A DNA stretch of 64,000 nucleotides from Lantana camara. Taxonomy: Eukaryota > Streptophyta > Magnoliopsida > Lamiales > Verbenaceae. The notes below the pieces were generated by a model that had not been told where the DNA came from, searched no databases, and worked only from the letters and a program-made list of their open reading frames with translations. The stretch lies in assembly GCA_037501455.1 (NCBI GenBank), contig CM074864.1:21508001-21572000 (forward strand). The letters are read 5' to 3'. Below are positions 48,290-61,500 of the stretch, one piece after another (position 1 is the first letter of the stretch; every line of letters starts with the position of its first letter). A program made the position numbers and the translations under genes.

Positions 48290-49078
48290 CTTCAAAAGGG
48301 GCCATAATTTTTAACTCCTTTCCAATTGGAAATAATTTAGTTTACTCCATTATGTAAAAGGAATCTATACTAACTCTCAAATTCAAATTTATAATTTGAT
48401 TTCACTCCCCACTCACCTAAATTGACTGTAATACCCATACTTATTTCTTTTTCCTTTTCATACTTCAATTTTGAATCTGAGTACTTTAACTTTTATAAAT
48501 AATACTATATTTTTAAATGTGAATACTTTAATGTTTATGAACAATACTTCAATTATAAATTTAGGTACTTTAACCTTTATGAATAATACTCTAATTTAAA
48601 ACGTAAGTACTTTAACTTTTACGAACAATACTATTTTTTCTTTATTTTTCCTTCTTGTACTTCAATTTTAAACTTGAGTACTTTATAGTTTCTAATTAAT
48701 ACTTCAAAATATAAATCAACAATTATTTTTTATCCCACCATCCACCTACACAAAAAAAAAGTACATATATTAATTTTTACATATGAAGTATTGTAAATTA
48801 TATTTTGAAGTATTAACATAAAAAATAAAATTATAAAATCATGTATATGAGGTATTATGTTAACAAAATGGTTTGTTTGGCAGGGAAGAGTGATGTGTTA
48901 TGTCATTTCATGTTTATTCAAGGCTATTTTGGTAATTTTGTCAAAAATGGTGAGTGAAATCAAATTATAAATTTGAGCCGGGGAGTTAGTATTGATATTT
49001 TTTTCATGGGGGAGTGATATCAATTTATCTTTTGCCTGAGGGAGTTTTGCCACATTCCCCCTTTTCAAAACTCTATAA
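48290..49078. mobile_element. MITE-like element with long inverted repeats
   Basis: Left arm 48290 to about 48415 and right arm about 48940-49078 are inverted repeats. The best-matching part is caaatttataatttgatttc (48382-48401) against its complement at about 48957-48976. The outer parts share aaaagggg and aactcc blocks. The TSD was not resolved and no coding frame is present. It lies about 0.8 kb upstream of the probable 5' region of the host gene. Confidence 0.6.
48460..48710. repeat. short AT-rich imperfect tandem repeat inside the MITE
   Basis: About four to five units of roughly 55-60 bp built around gtactttaacttttannaa and caatact, with many differences. Confidence 0.6.
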
Positions 49079-52000
49079 TTTTTTTTAAAAAACTAAATCA
49101 CAAATTATATTAAAGAAAACCAAACAATAGAAGGAATAAAGTATATATAGTAAATATAACATTTTACAAGATCTTTTTGGTTTTTGTCTACATTTTTTTT
49201 ATATATGTCTTTTTTATTTATTAAATATATTTAAAAGTTATAAACTATTACTTAAAAGCTATAATTATTTGGATAAATTATTATACATTTTGAACCTTTT
49301 CTTTATATAATAATATATTTCAAATATTTTTATGGTTTATTTAATTATTTGAATGTTTCTCGAATTTCTACTTATTGTACATGATTTAAAAGAGAGATTT
49401 CATATAAATATTTTTGTATGTGTAGCTTTTTAAAATCAAAATAGTTCATTAAATATATTTTTATACTTATTTAATTAAATTAAATATTTTTAATATCCTA
49501 ATTTATTTAATAAATATAATAACTAAATTTATTTAAATAAAATTAAATAATATATAAATGTGCAACGCAAGTTCATTTTATTAATATGAAGAAAGAGTGA
49601 ACAATAAATAAAAAACATAACGGAAACAAGAAACTCAACCGCATATATCCAAGATTTTGCAGTTTTGCATGCTAGAAGGACGACAAACTTAGATCACGAA
49701 AAATGGTAAGATCTTTAAAGAAGAGTGAGGTTTCACTTTAGAGAAAATTTCAAAGGTAAATAAGGAAAAGCCGTAATAATGGAAGGGAGTTCATAAAAGG
49801 AAGAGAGACAATATTTGAAGAACTGTAGTTAACAATAATAGGAAAAGGACAAAAGAGGTTAGAGAGTGAAGTGAGTACTTTAGCTCGGATTAACTCTCAT
49901 GCTTGACAACTGTAGTGATTTGGAGCACTATTCGGCCATCCCAAAGCCCTTTCTATTTCCACCTAGTGAGCATTTTTCCGCACACACTTTGCGTGTTTGT
50001 GCGTGCGATAAAGAGTGTGGAAGACCCACAAAAGCTGTACCTGAACCCTCATTGTTTTCGTTGCGGTTCCATGTGGGATTTCCGTCAGCATTCCACGGTG
50101 CTTTACCCCAATTTTGAGATTCGGATGAACCCTAATTTTATTTCGGGCAGATGTAAATGTAGAGGTTGGTTTTCGTCTTTGTTCGTTGTGCTCGATTTGT
50201 GCCACTGTGCGGTGTTTATTCCTCTAATCGGGCTTGTGGGAGCTGGTATTTTTGGTGTGGTGGTTGATTTTTGACTTGGTTTGTTGGTTTTGATTTGGAA
50301 TGTGGGGTTTTTAAGGTGGGATTTGCTGAATTTTGGAAATTTCCTAAATGGATGATGAGAAATGGAGTTTGTTCTGTATTTGTCTTGTGTTTTTTTCTTT
50401 TATTTGACCTCGCATTCTAGTGCATAATCTGTTGATGCATGCAAGGCAATATATATATATATATTTTTCTGGCTATAGAAGAAAATTAGTTTGATTTAGC
50501 TCGGGAAGCTGTAACTTCTTATGTTGTGGCAATTTACACTATTCTGCTGAGATTGGATTGTCTTCGATCCCTCTGATTCATGCGCCCTGCTTGTGGAGCT
50601 TAGTAACTGTTGGATTAGTAACTGTTTGCAAAATCACTAGCTTCTCTGCACTATGTCGGAATTTTCTAGCTAAAACATTTAGTGGATTTGAACTAGCTCC
50701 TCTTCGGTAGCAAAAGTTTGCATCAATGCTGTTGACTTTGGGTGTGTTCTTTTCTTCCTTGAAATTATAACATAAAAAGCATGGTATAATTAGAGCGATG
50801 TGAAGTGCATATTCACCATGTAAAAAAGGCTTTGTGTTATGCGTTTAATTGTGAACAATAATTGTTTGGCTAAAAATGGAATTCATACTTAGTTTATGAT
50901 GCCTTAGTATGGAAATCTACGGTTCCCCAACTCTTGCATTTTGATGTGGACTGTGATCTGTCAGCTAGAAATGGAAGTCTTGTTTGTTTATGTTCTCTTA
51001 GTTTGGAATCCCACTGCTCTTAGACGAGTATTACCTTTTCAGTGGGTTCATTATACAAGTTTTCACGGCAAAGTACAATTTTTTATGATTTGGGGCTATT
51101 AGACTAGGAATAGGGCAATTGGCAGTGAGTTATATAGATGACTTATAGTTTTGTGTAGATCCATGTGAATAGAAACCATCAGTCTCAAACTAATAACCTT
51201 TTTAATTGTTAGATAGAAGCCTTTTCTGAAAATCTCATCTCAGTAAATTTATTGAAAAAAGGTTAATTTGGCATAGAACATTCACAATTGAAAATGGAAG
51301 TTAGCCAATGAGGAAAATTGGAGCAAAACCACGTGGCCGCGTGTGCATAAACTACTAAACTGCTATGTCACAAGAAATGATACTCACTCTATCCCTGACT
51401 TGATGATCCTCGTCCTTTTCTGATGACCAGCAGAACTGTGCTTGGAGATGGTTATTTGTTCTATAAGCACATTAACTTATTATTATAATGATGACTCAAG
51501 AGAGTAAAAGCTAATAAAAGTAAAGTTGAAAGTTCTTTTTTCTTCAGATTCTGTTCTTATCTAAAATTTCATGGCAAGTCAAAATAGTTTTAACTTCAGT
51601 GAGGGGTATCGGATTTGCACTAGGAAAAGGAAGCAAAATAGTAAATTTCTGAATGCAGAATCCATATTTAGACCATGAGATATGTGATGAATGATGACTT
51701 GACTCCAGTAGAGTTTTTTGTTCCCATTATTTGCTCCAATATTTCTGTGTACGTGGGAGAGAGAGAGAAGGGTTGGGGTTGGGGTTGGGGGTTCTACATT
51801 TACTATTAGTATGAATCTCATGATGTCTACATCCTATTAATCTAAATACTGAAATACACTTGTTACTCTTGTTCTCCAGTTTCTTGTCCCTAGTTAGGCT
51901 ATCTTTTCTATGGTACCACTTAAAATGAGGTCAAAGCCATACCTTTGACATCTAATTGTCCATTTCTTGTAATTATATGCGGCATAAAAAGATCTTATGC

Positions 52001-52586
52001 TTAGTGGGGGCATGTGATCCTCATCCCGCTTTAGTGCCTGCCACATAGTTTCCTATTTGGTGAAGTAGCTTGGTTGCGCATCATTTTTCTGGTGCGGATT
52101 TTGCTTCAGTTAAATGTTTCCAGTTTTGGACACTCCACAAATCATTGATTCTTTCAATTTTCATCTCCTCTTCCCATTGGTCTAAAAATTTTTGACATGA
52201 TGTCGGGCCTGAGGCGCATATGTTGTTTTTTTTCTCTTTTTTTGCGAATACATCTAGAAATTACCTTTTGATAATGATATGAGTTGGCTGGCTCTCAGGA
52301 AAAAGGAAGTTTAGTCAAAAGATTTAGGATTGCATACCTTAGATTGTTCACATCCCACTTTATTTTTCATTTTTTACTCCATTATTGCACTCCACATTCT
52401 TATGATAATCATGGGAGGTGTATTTTTTTTTTTGTTTTCTGGCAATTCTCTGGGTGTTCAGTTAATGCATTAAATTACTTAATCTTAATTTGGTCACTTG
52501 GTAAAGGTTTCAATTCATTTTGCAGTGAAGTAGCAGTATTTATCCCACAGATTTTTTGATTGGTGGTAAAAGTGTGACTCAAAGTA
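49079..52586 (+). other. promoter and 5' UTR region of the IDM1-like gene
   Basis: No supported protein frame. AT-rich up to about 49880, then a mixed-composition stretch (49880-50290) that could be the first, non-coding exon, followed by intron-like T-rich sequence (TA run at 50447-50465). A possible acceptor cag at about 52299 would put a short 5' UTR exon before the start codon. The transcription start and 5' UTR splicing cannot be fixed from sequence alone. Confidence 0.35.
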
Positions 52587-55500
52587 ATGGCTGAATCTCC
52601 ACCGATGCTATTTCGCAGAGAATTTGAGGATTTGCATGATGATGGTTTTGAGGGATCTATGGATGAGAAAATAATTTTTCATAAAGTTTTCTTTGGAAGT
52701 GACAGTAGTACTAGTAGGAAGAATGAATTTGTTGTTTCAGAAGCTACTATTATAGATTGTAAGAATATTAAGCAACTAGACTTGTCTCTTTGCTCAAACA
52801 GTGGGAAATCATCATTAACCAGTCAAGATGATTATGCAAAAGCGAAATTCTCAGGAAAATGTTCGTTAGAATATCTCTCTATAGACCTTCAATCATCAAT
52901 AAAGAGTAACCATGAGGGGCTTTCAGTTGAAGATCTGCCTGATGTGAAACCTAATATAGGGGACACCCCGAATGCATCAGCTCCTTCAGAAGGAGTTGCT
53001 TCAGGAATGTCCCAAGACAATATTGGTTCTGCTTGTCACACTTTAACATATCGTGTAGTTGAATCGTCAGGGCAGGGTGTCACATTGAGTAGTTATCAGC
53101 TGAAACCACTCATCCATCGGGAGGAAGGATGTAAAATTAGTGAGAGGAGTTGCCCTAAGAATGGAGTATCTAGCTCAGAGCAAAATGAAGCAGAAAATAA
53201 AGCAGTTACTTCACCAATTTCTCAAGAGAGCTATGCAAGCAAGCTCCTCATTATTGATCCACCTGTCTCTGTTGCAAACAAGTCGGGAACTCATCGACCA
53301 ACTAAGCCTAAATGGAAGGATTCGTGCTTTCTGAAACTGGATGATGAGGAATTAGCAATGCCAAGGGACATAAAAAATGACCCTCGTCCTCTTCTTCGGT
53401 ATCACATCAATCGCTTGCTTAGAGCAACTGGATGGTTGATTGGGAGGCGTAAAAGGAACAGTAAATATAATGGGATTGGAGAATATGTGTATAAGTCTCC
53501 AGGAGGAAGACCAATTCGTGAATTTCATAGGGCTTGGTGTATGTGCGGTCAGAACTTGTTGACTGATGCCATTTCTTTTAAGCAGACAGGTGATTACGTG
53601 CTGTGGGCTGATATGACTGAGTTGTGGACTGACTTATCTCATACAGTTAAAGAGATTGACGATAAACTAAGTCCTTTAGAATCGACTTCTGATATGGCTC
53701 ATTTGTGGTGTCTTCTGGATCCATTTGCTAATGTTGTTTTCATTGATAAGACAATTCGTTTGCTAAAAGAAGGGATTCCAGTAAAAGCAAAGAAAAATTC
53801 AGTGGTTCCAGCTGATGATAAATCTGCTGCCAAGCAGCAGGAAGTTTCCGGAGCAGAAAGAAGCCTCCTTGATCCAAACCATCTGCAAGATTGGGGATAT
53901 GATAGCACTAATCCGTTTGGTGCTTGTCTGTTCGATGTCCCCATCAGGTCAGGTGCACCTCTACTGCTTAGAGGAGCTGAGACTGTTCAAGATTGTAGTA
54001 CAAGTTCCCCTAGTTTCAATCTGGCTAAAAATGGGCAAGAAACTGGGTTTGGATATAGTAGGAAGGCTCAGAAAAAGTCTCGAAAGATATCTGAAATGAA
54101 ACTGAAAAATATTGCTGAAACATGCCATTTCCCTGGATCTGGATCCAAGAAATCTAAGACATGCAGGCTTAATGATGATGATCTCTTAATTTCCGCCATC
54201 ATAAAAACTAAAACATGCAAAACCACCAATAAGTGGTCTACCTGCAGGTCCAAACCTCAGAGAAAACGCAAGACTCCCAAAAAGGGAAGCTGCAGGTTAC
54301 TTCCACGGAGCGCTAAGAAGGGAGCGAAGCATATCATAGAAGGAAGATGGTCTGCAGTTGGATCAAGAACTGTATTATCTTGGTTAATTCACTCTGGTGT
54401 TCTTTCTCTAAATGAAGTAATCCAGTACCGGAATCTAAAAGATGACACTGTGATAAAAGATGGCTTAATTACCAGGGATGGCATAATATGCATGTGTTGC
54501 AATAATGTTCTTTCCATCTCAGAGTTCAAATGGCATTCTGGTTTCAGATTAGATCGTCCCTGCATGAATCTTTTCATGGAATCTGGTAAGCCGTTCACCC
54601 TATACCAGCTTGAGGCTTGGTCAGCTGAGTATAAGGCAAGAAAAGCAGCCCCTCAGGCTGATCAAGTTGATGAGATAGATCAAAATGATGATAGTTGTGG
54701 GCGCTGTGGTGATGTTGGTGAACTGATATGTTGTGATAACTGTCCATCTGCATTTCATCAGGCATGCTTGTTTGAACAGGTTTGTCCTTGCTTTCGTTGC
54801 TTGCTTAATTGGTTTCTAATTCATTTTCCATTTTGTGGACATTCTGTATGTCCTTGTGCTTCCCTTATTTGTTAAAATGCGTCAAAATTTCTTCCAGAAG
54901 TGTGTATATAGTGCAAATTTTTCTTCCACCAATCAATATTTTTCCGTAATCTTGCTTTATAAACTAGATTTCACCTGGATGCATTTTGGCTCTAGTTACA
55001 TTGTTCATCTCAGGCCTAGACTAGACCATGTGGTTAGTGGTAAACATGACCTAGGTGGAATCTAAATTTAATTGGCTAGCCAGTTTTGCCTCTGAAAAAT
55101 CTTTAATTAAGTCATAAATATGAAAAACCTCTCTCTTTTTTTTTTACCTTCCTTTCATAATACCTGAGAAATGGTTTACTATTTTTTGAGGTGGCACCAC
55201 CACACAACATAAAACTGATCTATGGCGAAATGAATTAAATAGTACGCTGGCTAAAAGAATGGAGTGAGGAATATTAATTAGTTGAGGATGCAAGGTGTCA
55301 TCTGGTTGTTTTATGCGGTTGATGTAATCCAGCTGAGTTGGATGATTTCATATGAAACAGATAGGCTTGTCTTTTGCAATCTAAACAGCTTAAATGCAAT
55401 ATATGTGGTTGTCATAAAATCTCTGAGTCTGCTTTTATCTTTTGCAACAGGAAATTTTATTGACCTTTTGGGTGTAATTAACGGTTTGCACTGTGTTAAG

Positions 55501-58500
55501 CATGGGGTTATTTGGTTATGCATTGGAATTTCTTTCTTTAGCACTTGCTACTTTTTAATTATTTGTATCTTGAGCAGTTATCACTCGAAAAGGAACAAGA
55601 AACATAATATCCATCTAATCATTCACCTTGTTTTAATAGAAGAAAAGGACAAAAAGGTAAAATATCTAATTATCAATTTGATGACATGCTTTTAGGAATT
55701 TCTATAAGAGTTCTGTTAGGAATGTGTGTTTTTGGAAACTTTCTAGGAATTAAGATGATAACTGCATTTGTAGGCACTCTTCATTTTGTTGATCCTTCTA
55801 ATTCTACCAGGAATTACTATGGAAATGTTAATATATTTGCCCCTAACATTTTAGGATGAATTTGTAATTATCCTAATCTTTTTCTGGAATGGTCTCATAC
55901 CTATTTTCACTGTAATTATTCATCAATCTTTTGGTAATATGCTTTTGAAGAGCATTTTCAAATAGCTTTGAAGATTTCATTAAAAATGGATGTGTGCTTA
56001 ATCCCAATGCTCTCTATAATCTGAAATTCTGGTCTTGTGGTTTACCAGTTTTGGCAGCCATATGCAAAATCATGCTTTGGATCATGGAACCCAAACCACT
56101 TAACTTGATATGGAGGCTTTTCCAAAAAAATGAATTTTAAGAGGCCTTTCTGCTCCTGATTTTGTTTTGCCTTTTGATTGCGCTAGTGTATTTTGGAGAT
56201 GTTTTGGTATTAACTGATTTTTTTCTTTCTTCAGGATCTGCCTGAAGGAGACTGGTATTGTCCGCAATGTCGATGCCAAATTTGTGGGAACGCAGTCAAT
56301 GATAAAGAAACTTCACAGTTGCATGGGTCTCTGAATTGCTCTCAGTGCGAGAATAAATGTAAAATTTCTCTGCACTTTTTTGTTTTTTTTTTTCCAGCTG
56401 GATTGGTCTTCGTAGGCTTAGTTCATTGATTATATTTATGAATAATTGTTTGCTTTATATAATGCTACACTGTTTTCAATTGCTTACAGCACTTTCTTGT
56501 CGGTGCTCCCTTTTGTTGGAAGTTTGACTAATGGGTCCGTGTGTAATAGCTTCAATATTTGTGAAAAATTCGTCTCTACCTTTTGTTTGGTCGCCTCATT
56601 TACTTTATTGCACGTCTGTATTAATCCTCAAATTTTTGATTTCTCTCTTCTTATTTAATTAAAGCCAGAAAACCTAATCACTTAATGACTGTGAACAGAT
56701 CATGAAACATGCATGCAACAGAAGGGGATGAAAGTTGCGTTGCCGAGGGAGACTTGGTTTTGTGGAGATAGCTGTAACAAGGTAAAAATATGCTGCATTC
56801 AATTACAGTGTGCCATAAGTGCAGATTTCTTTTGTTGAACCTACTTTGCAGTTGTTGTTAATTGGGTCTTAAGCTTCTTAAAGAAGATTAAGCTAAAGTA
56901 AAACGAGCTTTGTTTAGGAAACAAACTCAGCTGTACTGCTTGTAAATAGATTAGAGGTGGTGTTTGCAAAAGCTTCTACATCTGGAGAAACTAGTAGAAA
57001 TTTTTGGGAGGAGAAAAAGTACAAAACCACTTTTAAATAATAAAACAAAAAGAAAAAATGATCCCAAACCACCCACACCCCCAAAAAAAGAGAGGCTTCT
57101 ATCTTATTGTTGGCAGGAGGAGCATGACAAAGATGCTAAGTTTAATTAATACAATTAAAAATACTTGAAAAAGGTATATGTATTCCTATATGAAATTCTA
57201 CGAATATATAATTTTTATACATCAAAATTTAAGCAGGAAATACATTCTTTTTTATTTTGCATAAGCATCAAGACGCCCAACCTCAAGTAGTTGTAAATTA
57301 AGAATTGTTATTGTAGAATTTAGAGAAGACAAAGTTTTCTTTTATTTCTGTGTATTACAAACGTACAAATACGAAGTAGTATATATATGCCCTCCTCTAG
57401 AGTCCTTCTAAGGAAAGGAACTAAAAAAGAAATAAATACAAAGTATTAGGTTAAAACACTATTAATTAGGAATTAATATATTTGACTATTCAACACTCCC
57501 CCTCAAGTTGGTGCATGGATATAACACATGCCCAACTTGCAAATCAACATATGAAAGGTCTTGTGGCTCAATTAGTGAACACATCAGCTAGTTGTTTCTT
57601 AGAGGTCACATGAAAGATACTTAAGGAACCATCAATTAGCTTCTCCTTGATAAAATGTCGATCAATCTCTATATGCTTTGTTCGATCGTGTTGAACAGGA
57701 TTTTGAGCAATACTAATGGCGGCTTTGTTGTCACAAAACAAGGACAAATTATTCTCTCCTGACAGCCTCAATTCCTCCAATAATTTTTTCAACCAAAGTA
57801 GTTCACAAACTCCCTGAGCCATAGCTCTATACTCTGCTTCAGCACTCGATCGGGCAACAACACTCTGTTTTTTACTTCTCCAAGTGACTGGGTTTCCCCC
57901 TACAAATGTACAATAACCAGTCATTGATCTCCTATCATCTAGAGAACCTGCCCAATCTGCATCTGTAAAAGCCTCTACGTGAAGATGACCATTTTTAGAG
58001 AAAAGAAGGCCTTTTCCCGGTGCTGACTTTAGATATTGCACAATACAGAAAACGGCCTGCATATGAATCTCACGAGGATCATGCAAATATTGACTTACCA
58101 AACTGACTGCATAGGCTATGTCAGGCATTGTGTGCGAAAGATAGATTAATCTTCCTACCAATCTCTGGTATCTTCCTAAGTCAACCGGTGCACCAACTCC
58201 ACCCTCTAGTTTATGATTACTTTCAATCGGGGTTTCAGCTGGTTTTCCACCAAGCATGCCGGTTTCTTCTAAAAGATCAAGGATGTATTTTCTCTGAGAA
58301 ATAAAGATTCCATTACTTGATCTAGCAACTTCAATTCCTAGAAAATATTGCAATCTCCCTAAATCCTTGACCTCAAACTCCTGCGCTAGAAGCCTCTTCA
58401 ACCGAGTCATCTCTTCTTTGTCATCTCCCGTTATCACAATATCATCAACGTAGACAATGAGCAATGTGATTTTACCTTTACAGTGTTTAATAAATAGTGT

Positions 58501-61500
58501 ATGATCAGCATTACTCTGTTGATATCCGAAAGAGATCATGGCTTTACTAAATCTATCAAACCAAGCCCGAGGTGACTGCTTGAGCCCGTATAATGCTTTC
58601 CTTAACCTGCATTCCTTTCCTTTTGTATTTTCATCCTCAAAACCTTGAGGAATCTCCATGTATACCTCCTCTTCTAAATCTCCATGTAAGAAGGCATTCT
58701 TGACATCAAATTGTTGCAAATCCCAATCGAGATTGACTGCACAAGATAATAGGATCCTGATTGTATTCATCTTAGCAATAGGGGCAAAAGTCTCTTGATA
58801 ATCCACTCCATAAGTTTGGGTGAACCCTTTGGCCACTAGTCTGGCTTTGAATCTATCAATCGAACCATCAACTTTATGTTTCACAGTAAACACCCACTTG
58901 CAGCCAACTAACTTCTTTCCCTCAGGTGGAGTAACAAGTTCCCAATTGAGAGTATGTTTGAGAAGCAGCTTTCCATATTTTCTCAGCAGAGTCGAGCAAT
59001 AAATATGTCCAAGAAATTTGTGGCTGCATAGAATAAATTAGCCAAGACATAACCAGGGAGTTCTCTGAGTCCCATTGATTGTAAGTAGCATCACCAATGT
59101 TTGGCTTCTTTTTATCTCCAGTGACATAACCTTGTAATCCTCTAGCCTTGATGAACAAAAGAGAAGATCTTGACCAAGCAAGATAATTAGTTCCATCAAG
59201 TTTTACGGGACTAATTTGTAGTGACGGATTGTCACTAAGAGGAGCCACTGATTTTCTCTCTTCAGCCATTATAGTAATTGAAAAACAGATCTTACAGCGG
59301 AAGAAAAAACTAGAAGTAACGTCCAGGAATTAATAAAGAACTAACCCAAAAACCTGTATAAACCCTCGAAATACTTCAGATACAACCAACTGAAGTACGT
59401 ATAACCACTGAACGGGCGGCGCTACTTCGATAGGGTGATGGGAAGGTGTGCTTCCACTGCACGTGCAAAGTTCGGATGCTAGGGTTTAGGGTTTAAAATT
59501 TCCGTGGCTACGATACCATGTAGAATTTAGAGAAGACAAAGTTTTCTTTTATTTCTGTGTATTACAAACGTACAAATACAAAGTAGTATATAGATGCCCT
59601 CCTCTAGAGTCCTTCTAAGGAAAGGAACTAAAAAAGAAATAAATACAAAGTATTAGGTTAAAACACTATTAATTAGGAATTAATATATTTGACTATTCAA
59701 CAGTTATTAAGTCAGAAAATACTGAGATGATATCGAAGAATTTAAAGATATGCAATCAACTTGATTTAGTGGTCTACTTAATCAGAATTTTGTTTATTCA
59801 TGGTCAGCTGCACATCTGAAAACTTCCATTTATACATATACAGGTTTACATGGGCCTTCAGTCTCGCATAGGGTTGAAAAATCATCTCTCTGATGGCTTC
59901 TCTTGGTCTCTTCTGAGGTGCATTCCTGGTGACCACAAGGTTCATTCTGCACAGCGTTCTGTTGCTCTGAGGGCAGAATGCAACTCAAAGTTGGCTGTTG
60001 CAATCACTATTATGGAGGAATGTTTTCTTCCAATGGTGGACATAAAAACAGGCATAGATATGATACCTCAAGTAATATATAACTGGGGGTAAGTTCTACT
60101 TACCTGATGTAGTTGTCTTTTGCAATTACACACGGTATTTGCCTGTTTCTCCCCCACTTGTACCTGCCTAGCCTATTCATATTTCTGAAGAGAGCAATAA
60201 GATACAATACTCACTGAATTGTTAAAAAAGTCCAGGTTATTGGCTGGTTCTCGGCATCTAACCATATTGCTCAGCCTTAAAAAGGAATGCCTTAAACTGG
60301 TTTTCAACTTTACAAAATTGTTTTTGGTGTCACTTCTTTGGGCTTTCCTTCTTACACATGTTGATTTCTTATTTTAGTACTGAAGTTTTGAACTAAAAAG
60401 TGATGACCTTTTTCTTCCTCCAGATCACAATTTGCACGTTTGAACTATAACGGTTTCTATACCGTGGTTTTGGAGAAAGATGATGTTGTTTTATCTGTAG
60501 CATCAATCAGGTAAACATTTATCCTGATCCTTTATTGCCTTCTCAATGTGAACCCGTTACTACTTTGAAATTTGAATGGGTGTTAATGTCTTGCTAAAAG
60601 TTGCTATCACCAGATACATCAGTATTAATCATTATTAAATGCCATGAATTTCTGCAATCTTTTCAATAGGAAAAACAGTGGTTTGAGAAGACCGCAATTG
60701 TCTTTTTTAAAATTATGATTGACATATGCCTTGCTCAAATTGATGTATGCATTGCTTTTCTGCAATATGCAGCATCTAAAAAGTTGATTATTTTGTCTGC
60801 TCCTTGAGGAGAACTGGAGAAGTTTATATACGTTTACTTGAAAAACGCCATATAAGTTCTAGATGGATTTCCTCTCTTGATCATCGTTCATTCGTTTGAA
60901 TGGTTCTTCAGAATATGCCTTCTTTGATATTTGCCAATTCATGCCTAATACATTTTTGCTTAAATTGTGAACGTTGGTGCTATTCTGATACAACCTTTTA
61001 CCTTAATTTAGAATCCATGGGGTAACAGTAGCAGAGTTGCCTCTAGTTGCCACTTGCAGCAAAAATCGTCGCCAAGGGATGTGCCGTCGTCTTATCAATT
61101 CTATTGAAGAGGTAACTTAATCATATTTCCCATTGTGAACTTAATGAATTGCAGCATGAATGAATTAAGAATGCCCCATCAATTTGAAGACCAGTTTCGT
61201 ATACTCGTGATTACTTTTTTTTTTTTTTTTTTTTTCCCTCTTGATATGGTATTTTTTTTATATTTGATAAGCACGGTTCCGGAAACATCTTCTAAACTTG
61301 GCACACATTTTTAACAATTTTGAAGACATTGTTTGTAGATTTTGAAATTTTCTCCCACTATCTCTTGGTGGCTAATACTAACATCTGTGGATTTTAGCTG
61401 CTAAAATCATTGAAGGTCGAGAAGCTCCTTGTTTCTGCAATTCCCACTTTAGTGGACACATGGACAGATGGATTTGGGTTCCAACCCTTGGAAGAGGAGG

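Larger units (their letters stand above)
57312..59702 (-). mobile_element. copia-4: internally deleted copia element in intron 3 of the IDM1-like gene
   Basis: 2391 bp, antisense to the gene. Two 184-bp LTRs (57312-57495 and 59519-59702) differ at about two positions. The TSD gttat is at 57307-57311 and 59703-59707. The primer-binding site is 59506-59518 and the polypurine tract 57496-57506. Inside are a short gag N-terminus and RT/RNase H; the gag C-terminus, protease and integrase are missing. It is a non-autonomous deletion derivative inserted recently. Intron 3 would be about 666 bp without it and is 3062 bp with it. Confidence 0.94.

Noticed and set aside
49903..50274. 123-codon frame upstream of the IDM1-like gene
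   Set aside because: No recognisable domain, an overlapping alternative frame is equally open, and the position fits a non-coding first exon.
55282..55695. 137-codon frame between exons 1 and 2 of the IDM1-like gene
   Set aside because: AT-rich, low-complexity hydrophobic translation within intron 1. The PHD finger requires this region to be spliced out.
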